A stretch of 64,000 bases of DNA from Arthrobacter humicola (lineage in GTDB: Bacteria > Actinomycetota > Actinomycetes > Actinomycetales > Micrococcaceae), in contig NZ_JAFKON010000006.1 of assembly GCF_022803015.1 (NCBI RefSeq), positions 216,570 through 280,569 on the forward strand, written 5' to 3'. Positions 8,676 to 19,105 of the stretch are shown piece after piece. Below the pieces are notes generated by a model that was given only the letters and a program-made list of their open reading frames with translations, was not told the origin of the DNA and ran no database searches. Both the position numbers and the translations under genes were made by a program. Position 1 is the first letter of the stretch. Each line of letters opens with the position of its first letter.

Positions 8676-9374
8676 ATGTCGCACATCCTGCTATTGACGA
8701 ACAGCACGGGAACATCCGTGGACGTCCTGCCTGCTCTGGAACTGCTGAACCACCGGGTGCATATCCTTCCGGCCGAGCCCACTGCCCTGCTCGAGACCGA
8801 CCCCTGCGACATCGTCCTGCTCGATGCCCGCAAGGACCTGGTCGGCGCACGTTCCCTCACCCAGCTGCTCAAGGCCACCGGCCTCAGCGCCCCGTTGATG
8901 CTGATCCTCACCGAGGGCGGCATGGCCGCGGTCTCCTCGGCGTGGGCCGTGGACGACATCCTCCTGGAATCCGCGGGCCCGGCAGAAGTCGAGGCCAGGA
9001 TCCGGCTCGGCGTCGCGCGCGCCGTTCCGGAGAAGGAGGACGTGCCGACCGAAATCCGGGCCGCCGGCGTCGTGATTGACGAGGCCAGCTACACCGCACG
9101 GGTCAACGGCGCCGCGCTCAACCTGACCTTCAAGGAATTTGAGCTGCTGAAATACCTGGCCCAGCACCCCGGCCGGGTGTTCACCCGCCAGCAGCTGCTG
9201 ACCGAAGTCTGGGGCTACGACTACTACGGCGGCACGCGCACCGTGGATGTCCACGTCCGGCGGCTGCGGGCCAAGCTGGGCGCCGACCACGAGAACCTGA
9301 TCAGCACCGTCCGCAACGTCGGCTACCGCCTGACCCTGGTCCGCCAGCCCGAGGACGAACTGACCGAGGCCTGA
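8676..9374 (+). CDS. glnR: GlnR-like OmpR-family response regulator
   Basis: The 232-residue protein has a receiver-like N domain ([12 protein letters not shown]..., [11 protein letters not shown]) and an OmpR/PhoB winged helix at about 130-225 ([35 protein letters not shown]). The N domain matches the actinobacterial GlnR type, an orphan regulator of nitrogen assimilation genes that acts without a partner kinase. The neighbouring mshD fits the gene order known from other actinobacteria. ATG 8676 has a strong GGAGGA (8667-8672). Binding targets such as amtB or glnA are not in this window. Confidence 0.85.
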   Translation: MSHILLLTNSTGTSVDVLPALELLNHRVHILPAEPTALLETDPCDIVLLDARKDLVGARSLTQLLKATGLSAPLMLILTEGGMAAVSSAWAVDDILLESAGPAEVEARIRLGVARAVPEKEDVPTEIRAAGVVIDEASYTARVNGAALNLTFKEFELLKYLAQHPGRVFTRQQLLTEVWGYDYYGGTRTVDVHVRRLRAKLGADHENLISTVRNVGYRLTLVRQPEDELTEA

Positions 9375-9439
9375 GCGCCACGGCCGCCACGACGCGGCGG
9401 CGCCGGTACGCAGGAACTGTACACAAGCACTGAACGCAG

Positions 9440-9476
9440 AAGGCCCCGGACTCTGGAATCCAGAGTCCGGGGCCTT
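9440..9476. terminator. Intrinsic terminator after the GlnR-like gene
   Basis: A perfect 18-bp inverted repeat (9440-9457 and 9459-9476) ends in GGGGCCTT. It lies 65 bases after the regulator stop codon. The rest of the 310-base interval to mshD contains only the mshD promoter region and, at 9540-9560, a weak dyad. Confidence 0.8.
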
Positions 9477-9684
9477 CATGGTGCACCAAACCATCGGCAC
9501 AAACTTCTCAGTATCTAGCAGTACTTCTCAGTGGAGGACATACGGGTCGAACGTATCGAGGCCACCCCAGTGGTGGATCCCCCTCGCATCTGGCTCAACG
9601 CCGGACGAGATAACGACTATACGGGGCCGTCCGCAGTTCGACAAAATCGGCCGCTGACCCCCATGCACCCGATAGCCTTGCACC

Positions 9685-10707
9685 ATGAGCCCTGCGCACC
9701 CGGAAAACTGGCCCGTACACACTGAAAAAGGAACCATGGACGCCGCGCTGCTGCGGGACGTCGCCGCCCTTGTCGCCGCGGCGGAAGAGTCCGACGGCAA
9801 TCCGCCGCTGTCCGAACAGACCCTTGTCACGCTGCGCGCCGGCGATACGGGCGAGCACTCGGTGCTTGCCCTGGCCCTCTATGCCCCTGACGACAAGTTG
9901 GATCCCGCGACGGCGCAGGACCTGGCCGGCGTCGCCGTCGTCATCGAGGAGCCCGACGGCACCGGCATCCTCGAGGTCGCCGTCCATCCCAGCTACCGCA
10001 ACCAGGGCGTGGGCGACCGCCTGCTGGGCGAACTGAAGACCGTCCGCGGCTTCGCCGGCCTGAAAGCCTGGTCCCACGGAAACCACGAGGCCGCGGCCGA
10101 CCTCGCAGCCCGCTACGGCTACGGCGCCGTGCGTGAGCTGTGGAAGATGCGGTTGATGACGGCGGCAGCGGCCCTGCCGGAGGCGCACCTCCCGGACGGC
10201 GTACAGCTCCGCACCTTCGTGCCCGGACGGGACGAGGACGGCTGGCTGGCCGCAAACAAGGCCGCTTTCGCCCACCACCCGGAGCAAGGCAACATGACGC
10301 GGGCCGATCTGGACGCCCGGATGGCCGAACCGTGGTTTGATCCCGCGGGCTTCCTGCTGGCCGTCGACCCGGCGGACCGGATCCTGGGATTCCATTGGAC
10401 CAAGGTGCACCCCCGGCACGGCGACCACCCCGCAATGGGCGAGGTCTACGTGGTGGGCGTGACCCCCGACGCCCAGGGGTCCGGGCTCGGCAAGGCCCTC
10501 ACGGTCGCCGGCATCAGGCATCTCCAGGGCCTGGGGCTCCGCGCCGTCATGCTCTACGTCGATGCCGACAACACCCCCGCCGTCGCCCTCTACCGCCGGC
10601 TCGGATTCACCCGCTGGGATGTCGATGTGATGTACGCGCCGCTGCCGCAGCAGCCAGCACAGGCCGCCGCTGCCGCGCCGGACGGCGTTAGTCAAGTCGG
10701 CGGATAA
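9685..10707 (+). CDS. mshD: Mycothiol synthase
   Basis: The 340-residue protein consists of two GNAT domains (residues about 10-150 and 165-325), as in MshD, which acetylates Cys-GlcN-Ins to finish mycothiol, the main thiol of actinobacteria. Acetyl-CoA loops are visible in both: HPSYRNQGVGDRLL and TPDAQGSGLGKALT. ATG 9685 is 6 bases after TAGCCT (9673-9678). A second ATG at 9736 follows AAAAAGGAA; I kept the first because Trp near the N terminus is conserved in the family and the leaderless spacing is exact. Confidence 0.92.
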   Translation: MSPAHPENWPVHTEKGTMDAALLRDVAALVAAAEESDGNPPLSEQTLVTLRAGDTGEHSVLALALYAPDDKLDPATAQDLAGVAVVIEEPDGTGILEVAVHPSYRNQGVGDRLLGELKTVRGFAGLKAWSHGNHEAAADLAARYGYGAVRELWKMRLMTAAAALPEAHLPDGVQLRTFVPGRDEDGWLAANKAAFAHHPEQGNMTRADLDARMAEPWFDPAGFLLAVDPADRILGFHWTKVHPRHGDHPAMGEVYVVGVTPDAQGSGLGKALTVAGIRHLQGLGLRAVMLYVDADNTPAVALYRRLGFTRWDVDVMYAPLPQQPAQAAAAAPDGVSQVGG

Positions 10708-10796
10708 CCGTCCCGGCCCGGGCCGAAACCTGGGGTCATCCGGCCACGATTGCTTGTAAGGTTGAAGCTACATCGCGCCAGCATTGAGGAGACACC

Positions 10797-13061
10797 ATGC
10801 CACGGGATACCGCCCGGACATCCACGTCTGAACCAGCAACGCCGGAAAAGGGGGCGCGTCCGGTACGTGCCCGCTTTGGCTCCTCCGAAGTGCCGGCCTC
10901 GCGCGCCACGCAGGACCGGATCGATATTCCGGAGTTCGCGCCGAACCCGGAACCGGAAGGCGACATCCGCCCCGACCGGTTCCTGGACCGGGAACTGAGC
11001 TGGCTTGCGTTCAACGCGCGGGTCCTGGAATTGGCCGAGGACCCCAACTTGTACCTGCTGGAGCGGGTCAGCTTCCTGTCCATCTTCGCCTCCAACCTGG
11101 ACGAGTTCTTCATGGTCCGGGTGGCCGGGCTGAAGCGGCGGATCGCCACGGGGCTCGCCGTCCCCTCCCCTGCCGGGCTGAGCCCCATGCAGGTCCTGGA
11201 GCAGATCGGCGAGGAGGCCCACCGGCTGCAGCAGCGCCACGCCCGGGTCTACGCCGAACAGATCCGTCCGGCGCTGGCCTATGAGCACATCCACCTGATG
11301 CACTGGGAGGAACTCGACTCGCAGGCCAAGGACCAGCTCAGCGCCATGTTCGCGGAAAAAGTTTTCCCGATCCTGACGCCGCTGGCCGTGGACCCGGCGC
11401 ACCCGTTCCCCTACATCTCCGGGCTGTCCCTGAACCTCGCCGTAGTGGTCCGCAACCCGGTCAGCGACAAGGAGCTCTTCGCCCGTGTCAAGGTCCCTGA
11501 CCAGCTCCCGCGCCTGATCTCCATCGACGGCGCCCGCGCCGGCTCCGTCCCGGGACGGGTGGCACGGTTCATCGCGCTCGAAGAAGTGATCGCCGTGCAC
11601 CTGGACCAGCTGTTCGCCGGCATGGAGGTCCTGGAACACCACATCTTCCGCGTGACCCGCAACGAGGACGTCGAGGTCGAAGAGGACGACGCCGAAAACC
11701 TGCTGCAGGCCTTGGAGAAGGAACTCCTGCGCCGCCGGTTCGGCCCGCCCGTCCGCCTTGAGGTCACCAATGACATCAACCCGAACATCCGTGCCCTGCT
11801 GATCCGCGAGCTCGGCGTCGAGGAATCCGAGGTCTACTCCGTGCCGGCGCCGCTGGACCTGCGCGGACTCTCGGTGATTGCAGGGATCGACCGGGCGGAC
11901 CTGCACTACCCCAAGCACGTCCCGCACACCTCGCGCTACCTCAACGAATCGGAAACGTCCAAGGCGGCCAACGTCTTTGCCGCCATGCGGCGACGGGACA
12001 TCCTCCTGCACCACCCGTATGACTCCTTCTCCACGTCGGTCCAGGCGTTCCTGGAACAGGCAGCCGCGGACCCCAAAGTCCAGGCCATCAAACAGACCCT
12101 GTACCGCACGTCCGGTGACTCCCCGATTGTCGATGCCCTGATTGACGCCGCCGAGGCCGGCAAGCAGGTCCTGGCGCTCGTGGAGATCAAGGCGCGCTTT
12201 GACGAGCAGGCGAACATCTCCTGGGCCCGGAAACTGGAACAGGCAGGCGTCCATGTGGTGTACGGCATCGTGGGGCTCAAGACCCACTGCAAGCTCTCCC
12301 TCGTGGTCCGCCAGGAAGTGGACGGCCTGCGCCGCTACTGCCACATCGGCACTGGCAACTACCACCCCCGCACGGCCCGCTACTACGAGGATCTGGGCCT
12401 GCTGACGGCGAACGAACAGGTCGGCGAAGACCTTTCGAAGCTGTTCAACCAGCTCTCCGGCTACGCGCCGAAGTCCACGTTCAAGAGGCTGCTCGTGGCG
12501 CCGCGCTCGGTCCGTTCCGGGCTGATCGACAGGATCGAAACCGAGATCAGGAACGCCCGGGCCGGCATCCCCGCCCGCGTCCAGATCAAGGTCAATTCGA
12601 TGGTGGACGAAGCCATCATCGATTCCCTGTACCGCGCGTCCCAGGCCGGAGTGCAGGTGGATGTCATTGTCCGCGGCATCTGCTCCCTGCGGCCCGGCGT
12701 TCCCGGCCTGAGCGAGAACATCACGGTCCGCTCCGTGCTGGGCCGCTTCCTGGAACACTCCCGCGTCTTCGCGTTCGCCAATGCCGGCGACCCGGTGGTT
12801 TACATCGGCTCGGCCGACATGATGCACCGCAACCTCGACCGCCGGGTTGAAGCCCTCGTGCAGCTGACGAGCGGCGACGACACGAGCTATGTCCTGGACT
12901 TGCTCAACCGCTACATGGTGCCCGAAACGGCGAGTTGGCATTTGGACAAGCAGGGTGAATGGACCCGCCACCACCTGGCGGAAGACGGCCAGGACCTCAA
13001 GGACGTGCAGTCCTGGCTGCTCGCCTCCCGCTCGCGCCAGCGCTCGACCAGCCTGCGGTAG
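10797..13061 (+). CDS. ppk: Polyphosphate kinase 1
   Basis: The 754-residue enzyme reversibly makes polyphosphate from ATP. It shows the N-terminal [20 protein letters not shown] segment, the [20 protein letters not shown] helix, and the two phospholipase-D-like C domains with [17 protein letters not shown], which holds the catalytic His. About 40 N-terminal residues before the first domain are extra and charged. GAGGAGA lies before ATG 10797. The mutT1 gene follows at once, an order conserved with mycobacteria. Confidence 0.97.
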   Translation: MPRDTARTSTSEPATPEKGARPVRARFGSSEVPASRATQDRIDIPEFAPNPEPEGDIRPDRFLDRELSWLAFNARVLELAEDPNLYLLERVSFLSIFASNLDEFFMVRVAGLKRRIATGLAVPSPAGLSPMQVLEQIGEEAHRLQQRHARVYAEQIRPALAYEHIHLMHWEELDSQAKDQLSAMFAEKVFPILTPLAVDPAHPFPYISGLSLNLAVVVRNPVSDKELFARVKVPDQLPRLISIDGARAGSVPGRVARFIALEEVIAVHLDQLFAGMEVLEHHIFRVTRNEDVEVEEDDAENLLQALEKELLRRRFGPPVRLEVTNDINPNIRALLIRELGVEESEVYSVPAPLDLRGLSVIAGIDRADLHYPKHVPHTSRYLNESETSKAANVFAAMRRRDILLHHPYDSFSTSVQAFLEQAAADPKVQAIKQTLYRTSGDSPIVDALIDAAEAGKQVLALVEIKARFDEQANISWARKLEQAGVHVVYGIVGLKTHCKLSLVVRQEVDGLRRYCHIGTGNYHPRTARYYEDLGLLTANEQVGEDLSKLFNQLSGYAPKSTFKRLLVAPRSVRSGLIDRIETEIRNARAGIPARVQIKVNSMVDEAIIDSLYRASQAGVQVDVIVRGICSLRPGVPGLSENITVRSVLGRFLEHSRVFAFANAGDPVVYIGSADMMHRNLDRRVEALVQLTSGDDTSYVLDLLNRYMVPETASWHLDKQGEWTRHHLAEDGQDLKDVQSWLLASRSRQRSTSLR

Positions 13062-13072
13062 GGATCGTGAGT

Positions 13073-14050
13073 GTGAGCAGCGATGCACTGGTTGCGGACC
13101 AGGCTGACCAACCCGGTGAAGAGGTTTCCGTCACGGCGGCGGGCGCCATCCCGTGGCGCCTCAATTCGGTAAACAAGGACCAGCTCGAGGTCCTGCTGAT
13201 CCACCGTCCGCGGTATGACGACTGGTCCTGGCCGAAGGGCAAAATCGACGCCGGCGAGACCATCCCGGAGTGCGCCGTGCGCGAGGTGGAGGAGGAGATC
13301 GGGCTCACCGCCCCCCTGGGGATCCCGCTCCCGCCCATCCACTACCATGTGGCGGCCGGGCTGAAGGTGGTCCACTACTGGGCCGTCGACGTCGACGGCG
13401 CCGCCTTGATCCCGGACGGCACGGAAGTCGACAGCGTCATGTGGTGCCCGCCCGAGAAGGCCGCCCGCCTCCTGAGCAACCCGAGCGACATCGAGCCGCT
13501 GCAGCACCTGGTGAACGCCCACGACCGCGGGGAGCTGGCGACCTGGCCGCTGCTGATCGTGCGCCACGCGAAGGCCAAGCCCCGCTCGTCCTGGTCCAAG
13601 GCCGAGGGCGACCGTCCGCTGGCCGCCACCGGCATGCGGCAGGCGCAGTCGGTGGGGCGGCTCCTGCAGGCGTGGAAGCCCGCGCGGATCGTTTCAAGCC
13701 CGTGGCTGCGGTGCGTGGCCACCATCGCACCCTACGCCAAGGCGGCCGACGCCAAGGTCAAGCTCAACGAGGCCCTCACCGAGCACCGGCACAGCCGCAG
13801 CCCGCACAAGACGGCAGCCGTCGTCGAGGGATTGTTCGACAAGCAGCGGGCCGTGGCGCTGTGTACGCACCGTCCGGCCCTGCCCACGGTCCTGAAGCAA
13901 CTCGCGAAGCACATGAACTCCCGGCTGCGGGACCTGCTGCCGTCCTCGGACCCGTTCCTGGCGCCGGGCGAGATCGTGGTCTGCCACGTCGCCCGCGGCA
14001 GCAAGAAAAAAGTGGTCGCGGTGGAGCGGTTCAAGCCGTTCGACGACTGA
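13073..14050 (+). CDS. mutT1: MutT1-type NUDIX hydrolase with histidine-phosphatase domain
   Basis: The product (325 residues) has an N-terminal NUDIX domain with the box GKIDAGETIPECAVREVEEE and a C-terminal SixA/phosphoglycerate-mutase-like domain with LLIVRHAKAKPRSSW. Mycobacterial MutT1 with this layout hydrolyses 8-oxo-GTP and diadenosine polyphosphates. AGGGA (13060-13064) lies 8 bases before GTG 13073; GTG 13067 is also in frame but too close. It follows ppk by 11 bases, so the two are probably one operon. Confidence 0.92.
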   Translation: MSSDALVADQADQPGEEVSVTAAGAIPWRLNSVNKDQLEVLLIHRPRYDDWSWPKGKIDAGETIPECAVREVEEEIGLTAPLGIPLPPIHYHVAAGLKVVHYWAVDVDGAALIPDGTEVDSVMWCPPEKAARLLSNPSDIEPLQHLVNAHDRGELATWPLLIVRHAKAKPRSSWSKAEGDRPLAATGMRQAQSVGRLLQAWKPARIVSSPWLRCVATIAPYAKAADAKVKLNEALTEHRHSRSPHKTAAVVEGLFDKQRAVALCTHRPALPTVLKQLAKHMNSRLRDLLPSSDPFLAPGEIVVCHVARGSKKKVVAVERFKPFDD

Positions 14051-14084
14051 GGTCCTTGACCCCGGGGGCCCCCAAGCCTAGTTT

Positions 14085-14102
14085 GTATCAATAGCTTGAT
14101 AC
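14085..14102. promoter_or_regulatory. Operator dyad for the YtrA-type GntR regulator
   Basis: GTATCAATAGCTTGATAC is a perfect 7-bp inverted repeat with a 4-base centre. It lies 27 bases before the GTG start of the membrane protein, where a promoter would be. GntR proteins of the YtrA group bind such dyads in front of their own operon, and the only regulator in this operon is the GntR gene at its end. Confidence 0.7.
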
Positions 14103-14128
14103 ATTACTGCTGAATCTTGGGGGATTCC

Positions 14129-15775
14129 GTGCCGGTCCTGTTGAACGTGCCGCCGATGCTGTTGCTCGGCCCGGCGATCGCCGCCCTGCTGGTGTATGCC
14201 GTTCTGCGGTGGGTGATCTGGGCTCCCGGGACCGGAACGTCGCCGCAGACAGTGTCGGAGCACGGGCTGTGGGTAGGTGTGATCGGCTGGCTCGCGAGCT
14301 CACTCCAGGGCGCCATGACCCTGGGCATCATCCCGGCCAATCCGTCAGCGTCCGCCGTGGTGGGCGCCGACTCGATCATCCCGGCGCTGGCATGGCCCGT
14401 CCTGGGCTGCCTGGGCGTGCATGCCCTGGGACAGGTCAGCTACCCGGGTCCGCGGCGAATGCGGCGGCAGGCCGTGCTGTCCGTGCGGCGCATCAAAGAC
14501 TTCCTGCCCCGCAGGCTGGCATTGACCACGGCTGCGATCTTCGTCTCGGCTGCCGCGGCCATCGCCCGGACTGCCACGCTGCCCGGGTTCGCGGCCGTGG
14601 CTCCCACTACGGTCAGCGACGGCGCGTACGGCTACTACAACAGCGGCGGCGACGGCCGTATCCCCGGACCGGAGGTGGCCGCCTGGCTCGGCGGCGCCCT
14701 GCTGGTGCTGGCCGTCGGCACGTGGCTGGTTTTGTGGCTGATCGGCCGCCGCCGACAGCTGGAGTCCCTTGACGCGGCGGACAACGCTGTACTGCGGACC
14801 ATCGCGATGAACCGGCTGCTGCGCACAGTGTCCACAGTGGCTGCCGGCTTGGCAGTCATCGCGGGGAACTTCGCGGCCCGTCCCGATCCGGCCCAGCAAA
14901 CGGGATCGTGGACGAACTTCGCCGGCCTCGCGGCGACCGTGGTCCTGCTCGTGATGTGGTGGTGGCGGCCGCCTCGGCTTGCTTCCGCCGGGCTGGGCGT
15001 CCGGAACCGGCCGGAATCAGGGATCGCCACCGGCCGCCAGCACCCGGCCGCCAGGCTGGTCTCCTCACTTGGAGCGCTCCTGGGCCTCGCGGCCGCCGTG
15101 CCGCTGGTCGCCGGAGCCTTCCTCGCCCCCGTGATCATGGCGGCCGCCGGCTACGGACTTGCGGGACTCGTGGCCCTGATGGGCATCTGCGTCCTACTGG
15201 TCATCGCCGGAGGCGAGCTGGTCCTGCAGCGCAACTACGGATCGCCCGAGGCGCCGCGCACCTGGCCCCGGCAGCCGGTCAACGCCGCCCTGCTGACCAC
15301 GGCGGTCCTGGCGCTGCTGGTCTTCCTGGCAGCCCTCGCCGTCACCACCGCGGGGCGGGCCCTGCTGGCCGAAGATTCCGGCTGGGTTCCGGTTGCGCTA
15401 CTCACGGCCGGGACCTGCGTTGCCGCCCTGCCGGCGTTCCTCCGGGCCCGGTCCCGCCAGGGCATCCGCGACGCCCCGCGCGGTCTGGACGCCGCGCTGC
15501 GCGCCATCACTGTCCACCGCATCGTGCGGACCGTCGCCGCAACCCTCACGGCCCAGGCCGGTGTCCTGCTGCTGACCCAGACCAACGCCTGGGCGGCGGT
15601 GTTCGGGTCGGACGCGTTCGGCGACGCCGTCGATCCGGCCGCCGGATCGTGGTGGCCCGCGACCCTGGCCGGCGCTGTCCTGGCCGCCAGTGCCGTGCTC
15701 ATCGCCGTCGTCCCCGTGGGCGGCCTGGCCCGGAAGACCCCGGCTCCCCTGCCGCGGAAGGAAGTCGCCGCGTGA
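14129..15775 (+). CDS. Large polytopic membrane protein co-encoded with GntR regulator
   Basis: The 548-residue protein has about 12 hydrophobic segments in two similar halves separated by basic loops (WLIGRRRQLESLDAADNAVL and, later, FLRARSRQGIRDAPRGLDAA). I recognise no catalytic or transport motif. A ribosome site GGGGGA precedes GTG 14129; TTG 14117 is an alternative. The stop overlaps the GTG of the GntR gene. YtrA-type regulators usually control ABC transporters, but no ATPase is present here, so the membrane protein itself is the likely target. Confidence 0.8.
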   Translation: MPVLLNVPPMLLLGPAIAALLVYAVLRWVIWAPGTGTSPQTVSEHGLWVGVIGWLASSLQGAMTLGIIPANPSASAVVGADSIIPALAWPVLGCLGVHALGQVSYPGPRRMRRQAVLSVRRIKDFLPRRLALTTAAIFVSAAAAIARTATLPGFAAVAPTTVSDGAYGYYNSGGDGRIPGPEVAAWLGGALLVLAVGTWLVLWLIGRRRQLESLDAADNAVLRTIAMNRLLRTVSTVAAGLAVIAGNFAARPDPAQQTGSWTNFAGLAATVVLLVMWWWRPPRLASAGLGVRNRPESGIATGRQHPAARLVSSLGALLGLAAAVPLVAGAFLAPVIMAAAGYGLAGLVALMGICVLLVIAGGELVLQRNYGSPEAPRTWPRQPVNAALLTTAVLALLVFLAALAVTTAGRALLAEDSGWVPVALLTAGTCVAALPAFLRARSRQGIRDAPRGLDAALRAITVHRIVRTVAATLTAQAGVLLLTQTNAWAAVFGSDAFGDAVDPAAGSWWPATLAGAVLAASAVLIAVVPVGGLARKTPAPLPRKEVAA

Positions 15776-16173
15776 CGGCGGGCATCGCCATCAACCTGCG
15801 TTCGCCGGTTCCCCCCTTCGAGCAGATCCGGACGCAGATCGCCTCCCTCATCAGCCTCGGGACGCTTGCAGCGGGAACCCGGCTGCCAACCGTCCGCAGC
15901 CTCGCGTCGGACTTGGGCCTCGCTGCCGGGACAGTCGCGCGGGCCTACAAGGAACTCGAACTGGCCGGACTGGTCGAAACCCGGCGGCGCAACGGCACGG
16001 TGGTCGCCGGCAGCCAGCCGATCCTGCCCCCGCCCGCACCTCCCCCGGGCACGGTCCCGGTGGAGGTGATCGCCGCCGTCGACCGCTGCATTACGGAAGG
16101 CCGCACAGCCGGGCTCGACGACGCGGCACTGCTGGCGATCCTGCGGGCGAGGCAGGGCGGGTCACACAAATAA
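15772..16173 (+). CDS. YtrA-subfamily GntR regulator
   Basis: The 133-residue protein has a GntR winged helix at residues 10-75 (PFEQIRTQIASLISLG, TRLPTVRSLASDLGLAAGT, VARAYKELELAGLVETRRR) and only a short C-terminal helical part, as in YtrA. GTG 15772 overlaps the preceding TGA (GTGA), indicating translational coupling. The dyad at 14085-14102 is its probable binding site. Confidence 0.92.
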   Translation: MTAGIAINLRSPVPPFEQIRTQIASLISLGTLAAGTRLPTVRSLASDLGLAAGTVARAYKELELAGLVETRRRNGTVVAGSQPILPPPAPPPGTVPVEVIAAVDRCITEGRTAGLDDAALLAILRARQGGSHK

Positions 16174-16206
16174 GGAGAGCCGGCGAGTTCTCAGTAGACT
16201 GGAACG

Positions 16207-17010
16207 GTGAGCATCCCTACGCCCTATGAAGACCTCCTGCGCGACGTCCTCGAGCACGGCACGCACAAATCGGACCGCACCGGCACCGGCACCCTGAGTG
16301 TTTTTGGCCGCCAGCTCCGCTTCGACCTGAGCAAGAGCTTCCCGCTGATCACCACCAAGCGGGTGCATTTCAAGTCCGTGGCGGTGGAGCTGCTCTGGTT
16401 CCTCCGCGGCGACACGAACGTCAAATGGATGCAGGACCAGGGCGTCACCATCTGGGACGAATGGGCCGACGCCGACGGCGAACTCGGTCCCGTTTACGGG
16501 GTCCAGTGGCGTTCCTGGCCCACGCCCGACGGCGGCCACATCGACCAGATCGCCGAACTCATCAAGAACCTGAAGTCCAACCCGGATTCGCGCCGGCACA
16601 TCGTCTCGGCCTGGAACGTCTCCGAACTCAAGGACATGGCCCTGCCCCCATGCCACGCGTTCTTCCAGTTCTACGTGGCGGACGGCAAGCTTTCGTGCCA
16701 GCTGTACCAGCGGTCGGCGGACACCTTCCTGGGCGTGCCCTTCAACATCGCGTCCTACGCCTTGCTGACACGCATGATCGCGCAGCAGACCGGCCTGGAA
16801 CCGGGCGAATTCGTCTGGACCGGCGGGGATGTCCACATCTACGACAACCACATGGACCAGGTCCTCAAGCAGCTCGCCCGCGAGCCCTACGACTACCCCC
16901 AGCTGAACATCACCCGCAAGCCGGACTCCATCTTCGACTACACCCTCGAGGACTTCGAGGTGGTCGGCTACCAGCACCACCCGACGATTAAGGCCCCGAT
17001 AGCCGTATGA
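16207..17010 (+). CDS. thyA: Thymidylate synthase
   Basis: This 267-residue enzyme methylates dUMP to dTMP using methylene-tetrahydrofolate. Visible landmarks are the dUMP phosphate site [24 protein letters not shown], the active-site Cys in [12 protein letters not shown], and [18 protein letters not shown]. Length is that of the E. coli type. GTG 16207 lies 6 bases after TAGACT (16195-16200), so the message is probably leaderless. The stop codon overlaps the folA start (ATGA). Confidence 0.97.
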   Translation: MSIPTPYEDLLRDVLEHGTHKSDRTGTGTLSVFGRQLRFDLSKSFPLITTKRVHFKSVAVELLWFLRGDTNVKWMQDQGVTIWDEWADADGELGPVYGVQWRSWPTPDGGHIDQIAELIKNLKSNPDSRRHIVSAWNVSELKDMALPPCHAFFQFYVADGKLSCQLYQRSADTFLGVPFNIASYALLTRMIAQQTGLEPGEFVWTGGDVHIYDNHMDQVLKQLAREPYDYPQLNITRKPDSIFDYTLEDFEVVGYQHHPTIKAPIAV

Positions 17011-17600
17011 GCAACGACAACACCGCGGGCGTGCAGCCCGGCGATTTCACGGAGCAACTCCGAGCGTCCACCACTGGCCTCGGGCTCGTCTGGGCCCAGA
17101 CCAGCACCGGGGTGATCGGCAAGGCCGGCGACATGCCGTGGCACCTGCCCGAAGACATGTCGCACTTCAGCCGCCTCACCACCGGCCACCCGGTCATCAT
17201 GGGACGCAAGACCTGGGAATCATTCCCGGACAAGTACCGCCCCCTGCCCGACCGGACGAACATCGTCATCACCCGCCAGGCCGCCTGGCGGGACACCCCC
17301 GGCGCGGAAGGCGCCGTCGCGGTGGCGTCGCTCGATGACGCCTTGCTTGAATCCCAGTTCGTGGCCGGCCATGAGACCGTGTGGATCATCGGCGGCGGCG
17401 AAATCTTTGCCCAGTCTCTGGACCTTGCCGACGTCGCCGTCGTCACCACCATCGACACCAGCGCCGAAGGGGACACCTTCGCTCCGGAACTCGGCTACGA
17501 CTGGACCGTCTCGGCCAGCCTCCCGGCCAACGGCTGGCTGACCTCCGCCAACGGCACCCGCTACCGGATCACGCTGTGGCGCCGGACGGAGGCCAAGTAA
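17007..17600 (+). CDS. folA: Dihydrofolate reductase
   Basis: The 197-residue protein reduces the dihydrofolate produced by the preceding thyA. Its DHFR signature is visible: [24 protein letters not shown], then [15 protein letters not shown] and [14 protein letters not shown]. The first 25 residues are an extra N-terminal extension compared with the E. coli enzyme. It overlaps thyA by four bases and the next small gene by one. Confidence 0.96.
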   Translation: MSNDNTAGVQPGDFTEQLRASTTGLGLVWAQTSTGVIGKAGDMPWHLPEDMSHFSRLTTGHPVIMGRKTWESFPDKYRPLPDRTNIVITRQAAWRDTPGAEGAVAVASLDDALLESQFVAGHETVWIIGGGEIFAQSLDLADVAVVTTIDTSAEGDTFAPELGYDWTVSASLPANGWLTSANGTRYRITLWRRTEAK

Positions 17601-17827
17601 TGCTGAGGAAGCCAGAAACACTCTTTGTCCTGGGGTACATGCTCCTGCCCCTGCTCGCACTGCTCTCCGCGGTCGTGGGGCTGACCATGATCCTGGGCGG
17701 CAACAAGATCCTCGGGGCGATCGTGCTGGTGGTGGTGACCCAGGTCTTCACGTTCGGGGCGGTTTTCGCGCTGCGCCGGCGCAAGGCGGCACTGCTGGAA
17801 GAGCCCCGCGGCGACTATAACGCGTGA
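17600..17827 (+). CDS. Small two-helix membrane protein after folA
   Basis: The 75-residue product has two hydrophobic helices (residues about 8-30 and 34-55), then RRRKAALLEE and an acidic end. Its ATG shares one base with the folA stop (TAATG), so it is translated from the thyA-folA message. I do not recognise a functional family. Confidence 0.8.
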   Translation: MLRKPETLFVLGYMLLPLLALLSAVVGLTMILGGNKILGAIVLVVVTQVFTFGAVFALRRRKAALLEEPRGDYNA

Positions 17828-17872
17828 CGTAACCGACTGCGCCGGGCGGGCCGCGAAGTCTAAACTGGGCCC

Positions 17873-19015
17873 ATGACTACAGCAGCTACCCCGTCCGTCG
17901 GCCTGGTTGGTTGGCGTGGCATGGTCGGTTCCGTCCTCATGCAGCGCATGCAGGACGAGGGCGACTTCGCCAACATCAACCCGGTCTTCTTCTCCACCTC
18001 GAACGCGGGCGGTGCCGCCCCGGCCCTGGCCGGCGCCGCTGCGGGCGCCGCCGGCAAGCTTGAGGACGCGTTCGACCTCGAGACGCTGGCGAAGCTGCCC
18101 ATTATTGTCACCGCCCAGGGCGGGGACTACACCAAGCAGGTCCACGGCGAGCTCCGCAGCCGAGGCTGGGACGGCCTCTGGATCGATGCCGCCTCCACGC
18201 TGCGCATGAATGAGGATTCCATCATCGTGCTGGACCCCATCAACCGGGACGTCATCGACGCCGGCCTCTCCGGCGGGGTGAAGGACTACGTCGGCGGCAA
18301 CTGCACCGTGTCCTGCATGCTGATGGGCCTGGGCGGGCTCTTCAAGAACGACCTGGTCGAATGGGGCACCTCCATGACGTACCAGGCGGCCTCCGGCGGC
18401 GGGGCACGCCACATGCGTGAACTGCTGAACCAGTTCGGCAGCCTCAACGCCGAGGTCAGCACCGAACTGGACGACCCGGCGTCGGCGATCCTCGAAATCG
18501 ACCGCAAGGTCCTGGCACACCAGCGCGCCGGCATCGACGCCACACAGTTCGGCGTTCCGCTGGCCGGTTCCCTGATCCCCTGGATCGACGCGGACCTCGG
18601 CAACGGCCAGTCCAAGGAGGAATGGAAGGCCGGAGTGGAGACGAACAAGATCCTTGGCACCTCCGCCGCCAACCGCGTCGTCATGGACGGCCTGTGCATC
18701 CGGATCGGTGCGATGCGCTCCCACTCCCAGGCCCTGACCCTGAAGCTGCGCGAGGACCTCCCGGTCGCCGAGATCGAGAAGCTCGTGGACGCGGACAACC
18801 AGTGGGCCCGCGTGGTGCCAAACACCAAGGAAGCCTCGATGGCCGAGCTCACGCCCGTGGCGGCCTCCGGCACCCTGGACATTCCGGTGGGCCGGATCCG
18901 CAAGCTTGAGATGGGTCCGCAGTACATCAGCGCGTTCACGGTGGGCGACCAGCTGCTGTGGGGCGCCGCGGAGCCGCTGCGGCGCATGCTCCGCATCGCC
19001 ACCGGAAACCTCTAG
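17873..19015 (+). CDS. asd: Aspartate-semialdehyde dehydrogenase
   Basis: This 380-residue enzyme converts aspartyl phosphate to aspartate semialdehyde for lysine, threonine, methionine and cell-wall diaminopimelate. It has the NADP loop [14 protein letters not shown], the catalytic Cys in [12 protein letters not shown] and the [12 protein letters not shown] segment, all of the longer (E. coli-like) Asd class rather than the short actinobacterial class. TAAACT (17861-17866) lies 6 bases before ATG 17873, so it is probably leaderless. Confidence 0.95.
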   Translation: MTTAATPSVGLVGWRGMVGSVLMQRMQDEGDFANINPVFFSTSNAGGAAPALAGAAAGAAGKLEDAFDLETLAKLPIIVTAQGGDYTKQVHGELRSRGWDGLWIDAASTLRMNEDSIIVLDPINRDVIDAGLSGGVKDYVGGNCTVSCMLMGLGGLFKNDLVEWGTSMTYQAASGGGARHMRELLNQFGSLNAEVSTELDDPASAILEIDRKVLAHQRAGIDATQFGVPLAGSLIPWIDADLGNGQSKEEWKAGVETNKILGTSAANRVVMDGLCIRIGAMRSHSQALTLKLREDLPVAEIEKLVDADNQWARVVPNTKEASMAELTPVAASGTLDIPVGRIRKLEMGPQYISAFTVGDQLLWGAAEPLRRMLRIATGNL

Positions 19016-19037
19016 GAGCCCGTCCGGGACACGCATA

Positions 19038-19105
19038 CAGGCGGACGTTCAGACACCCCTTCAGGCGGAAGTTCAGGCACCTGTTCCGGCACCTGTTCAG
19101 GCGCC
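19038..19105. repeat. 24-bp imperfect tandem repeat between asd and the AlkZ-like gene
   Basis: Two adjacent 24-base units start at 19038 and 19062 (both CAGGCGGA.GTTCAG.CAC), and a partial third starts at 19086. The array runs from just after the asd stop into the last codons of the convergent gene. No hairpin terminator is seen here. Confidence 0.6.
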
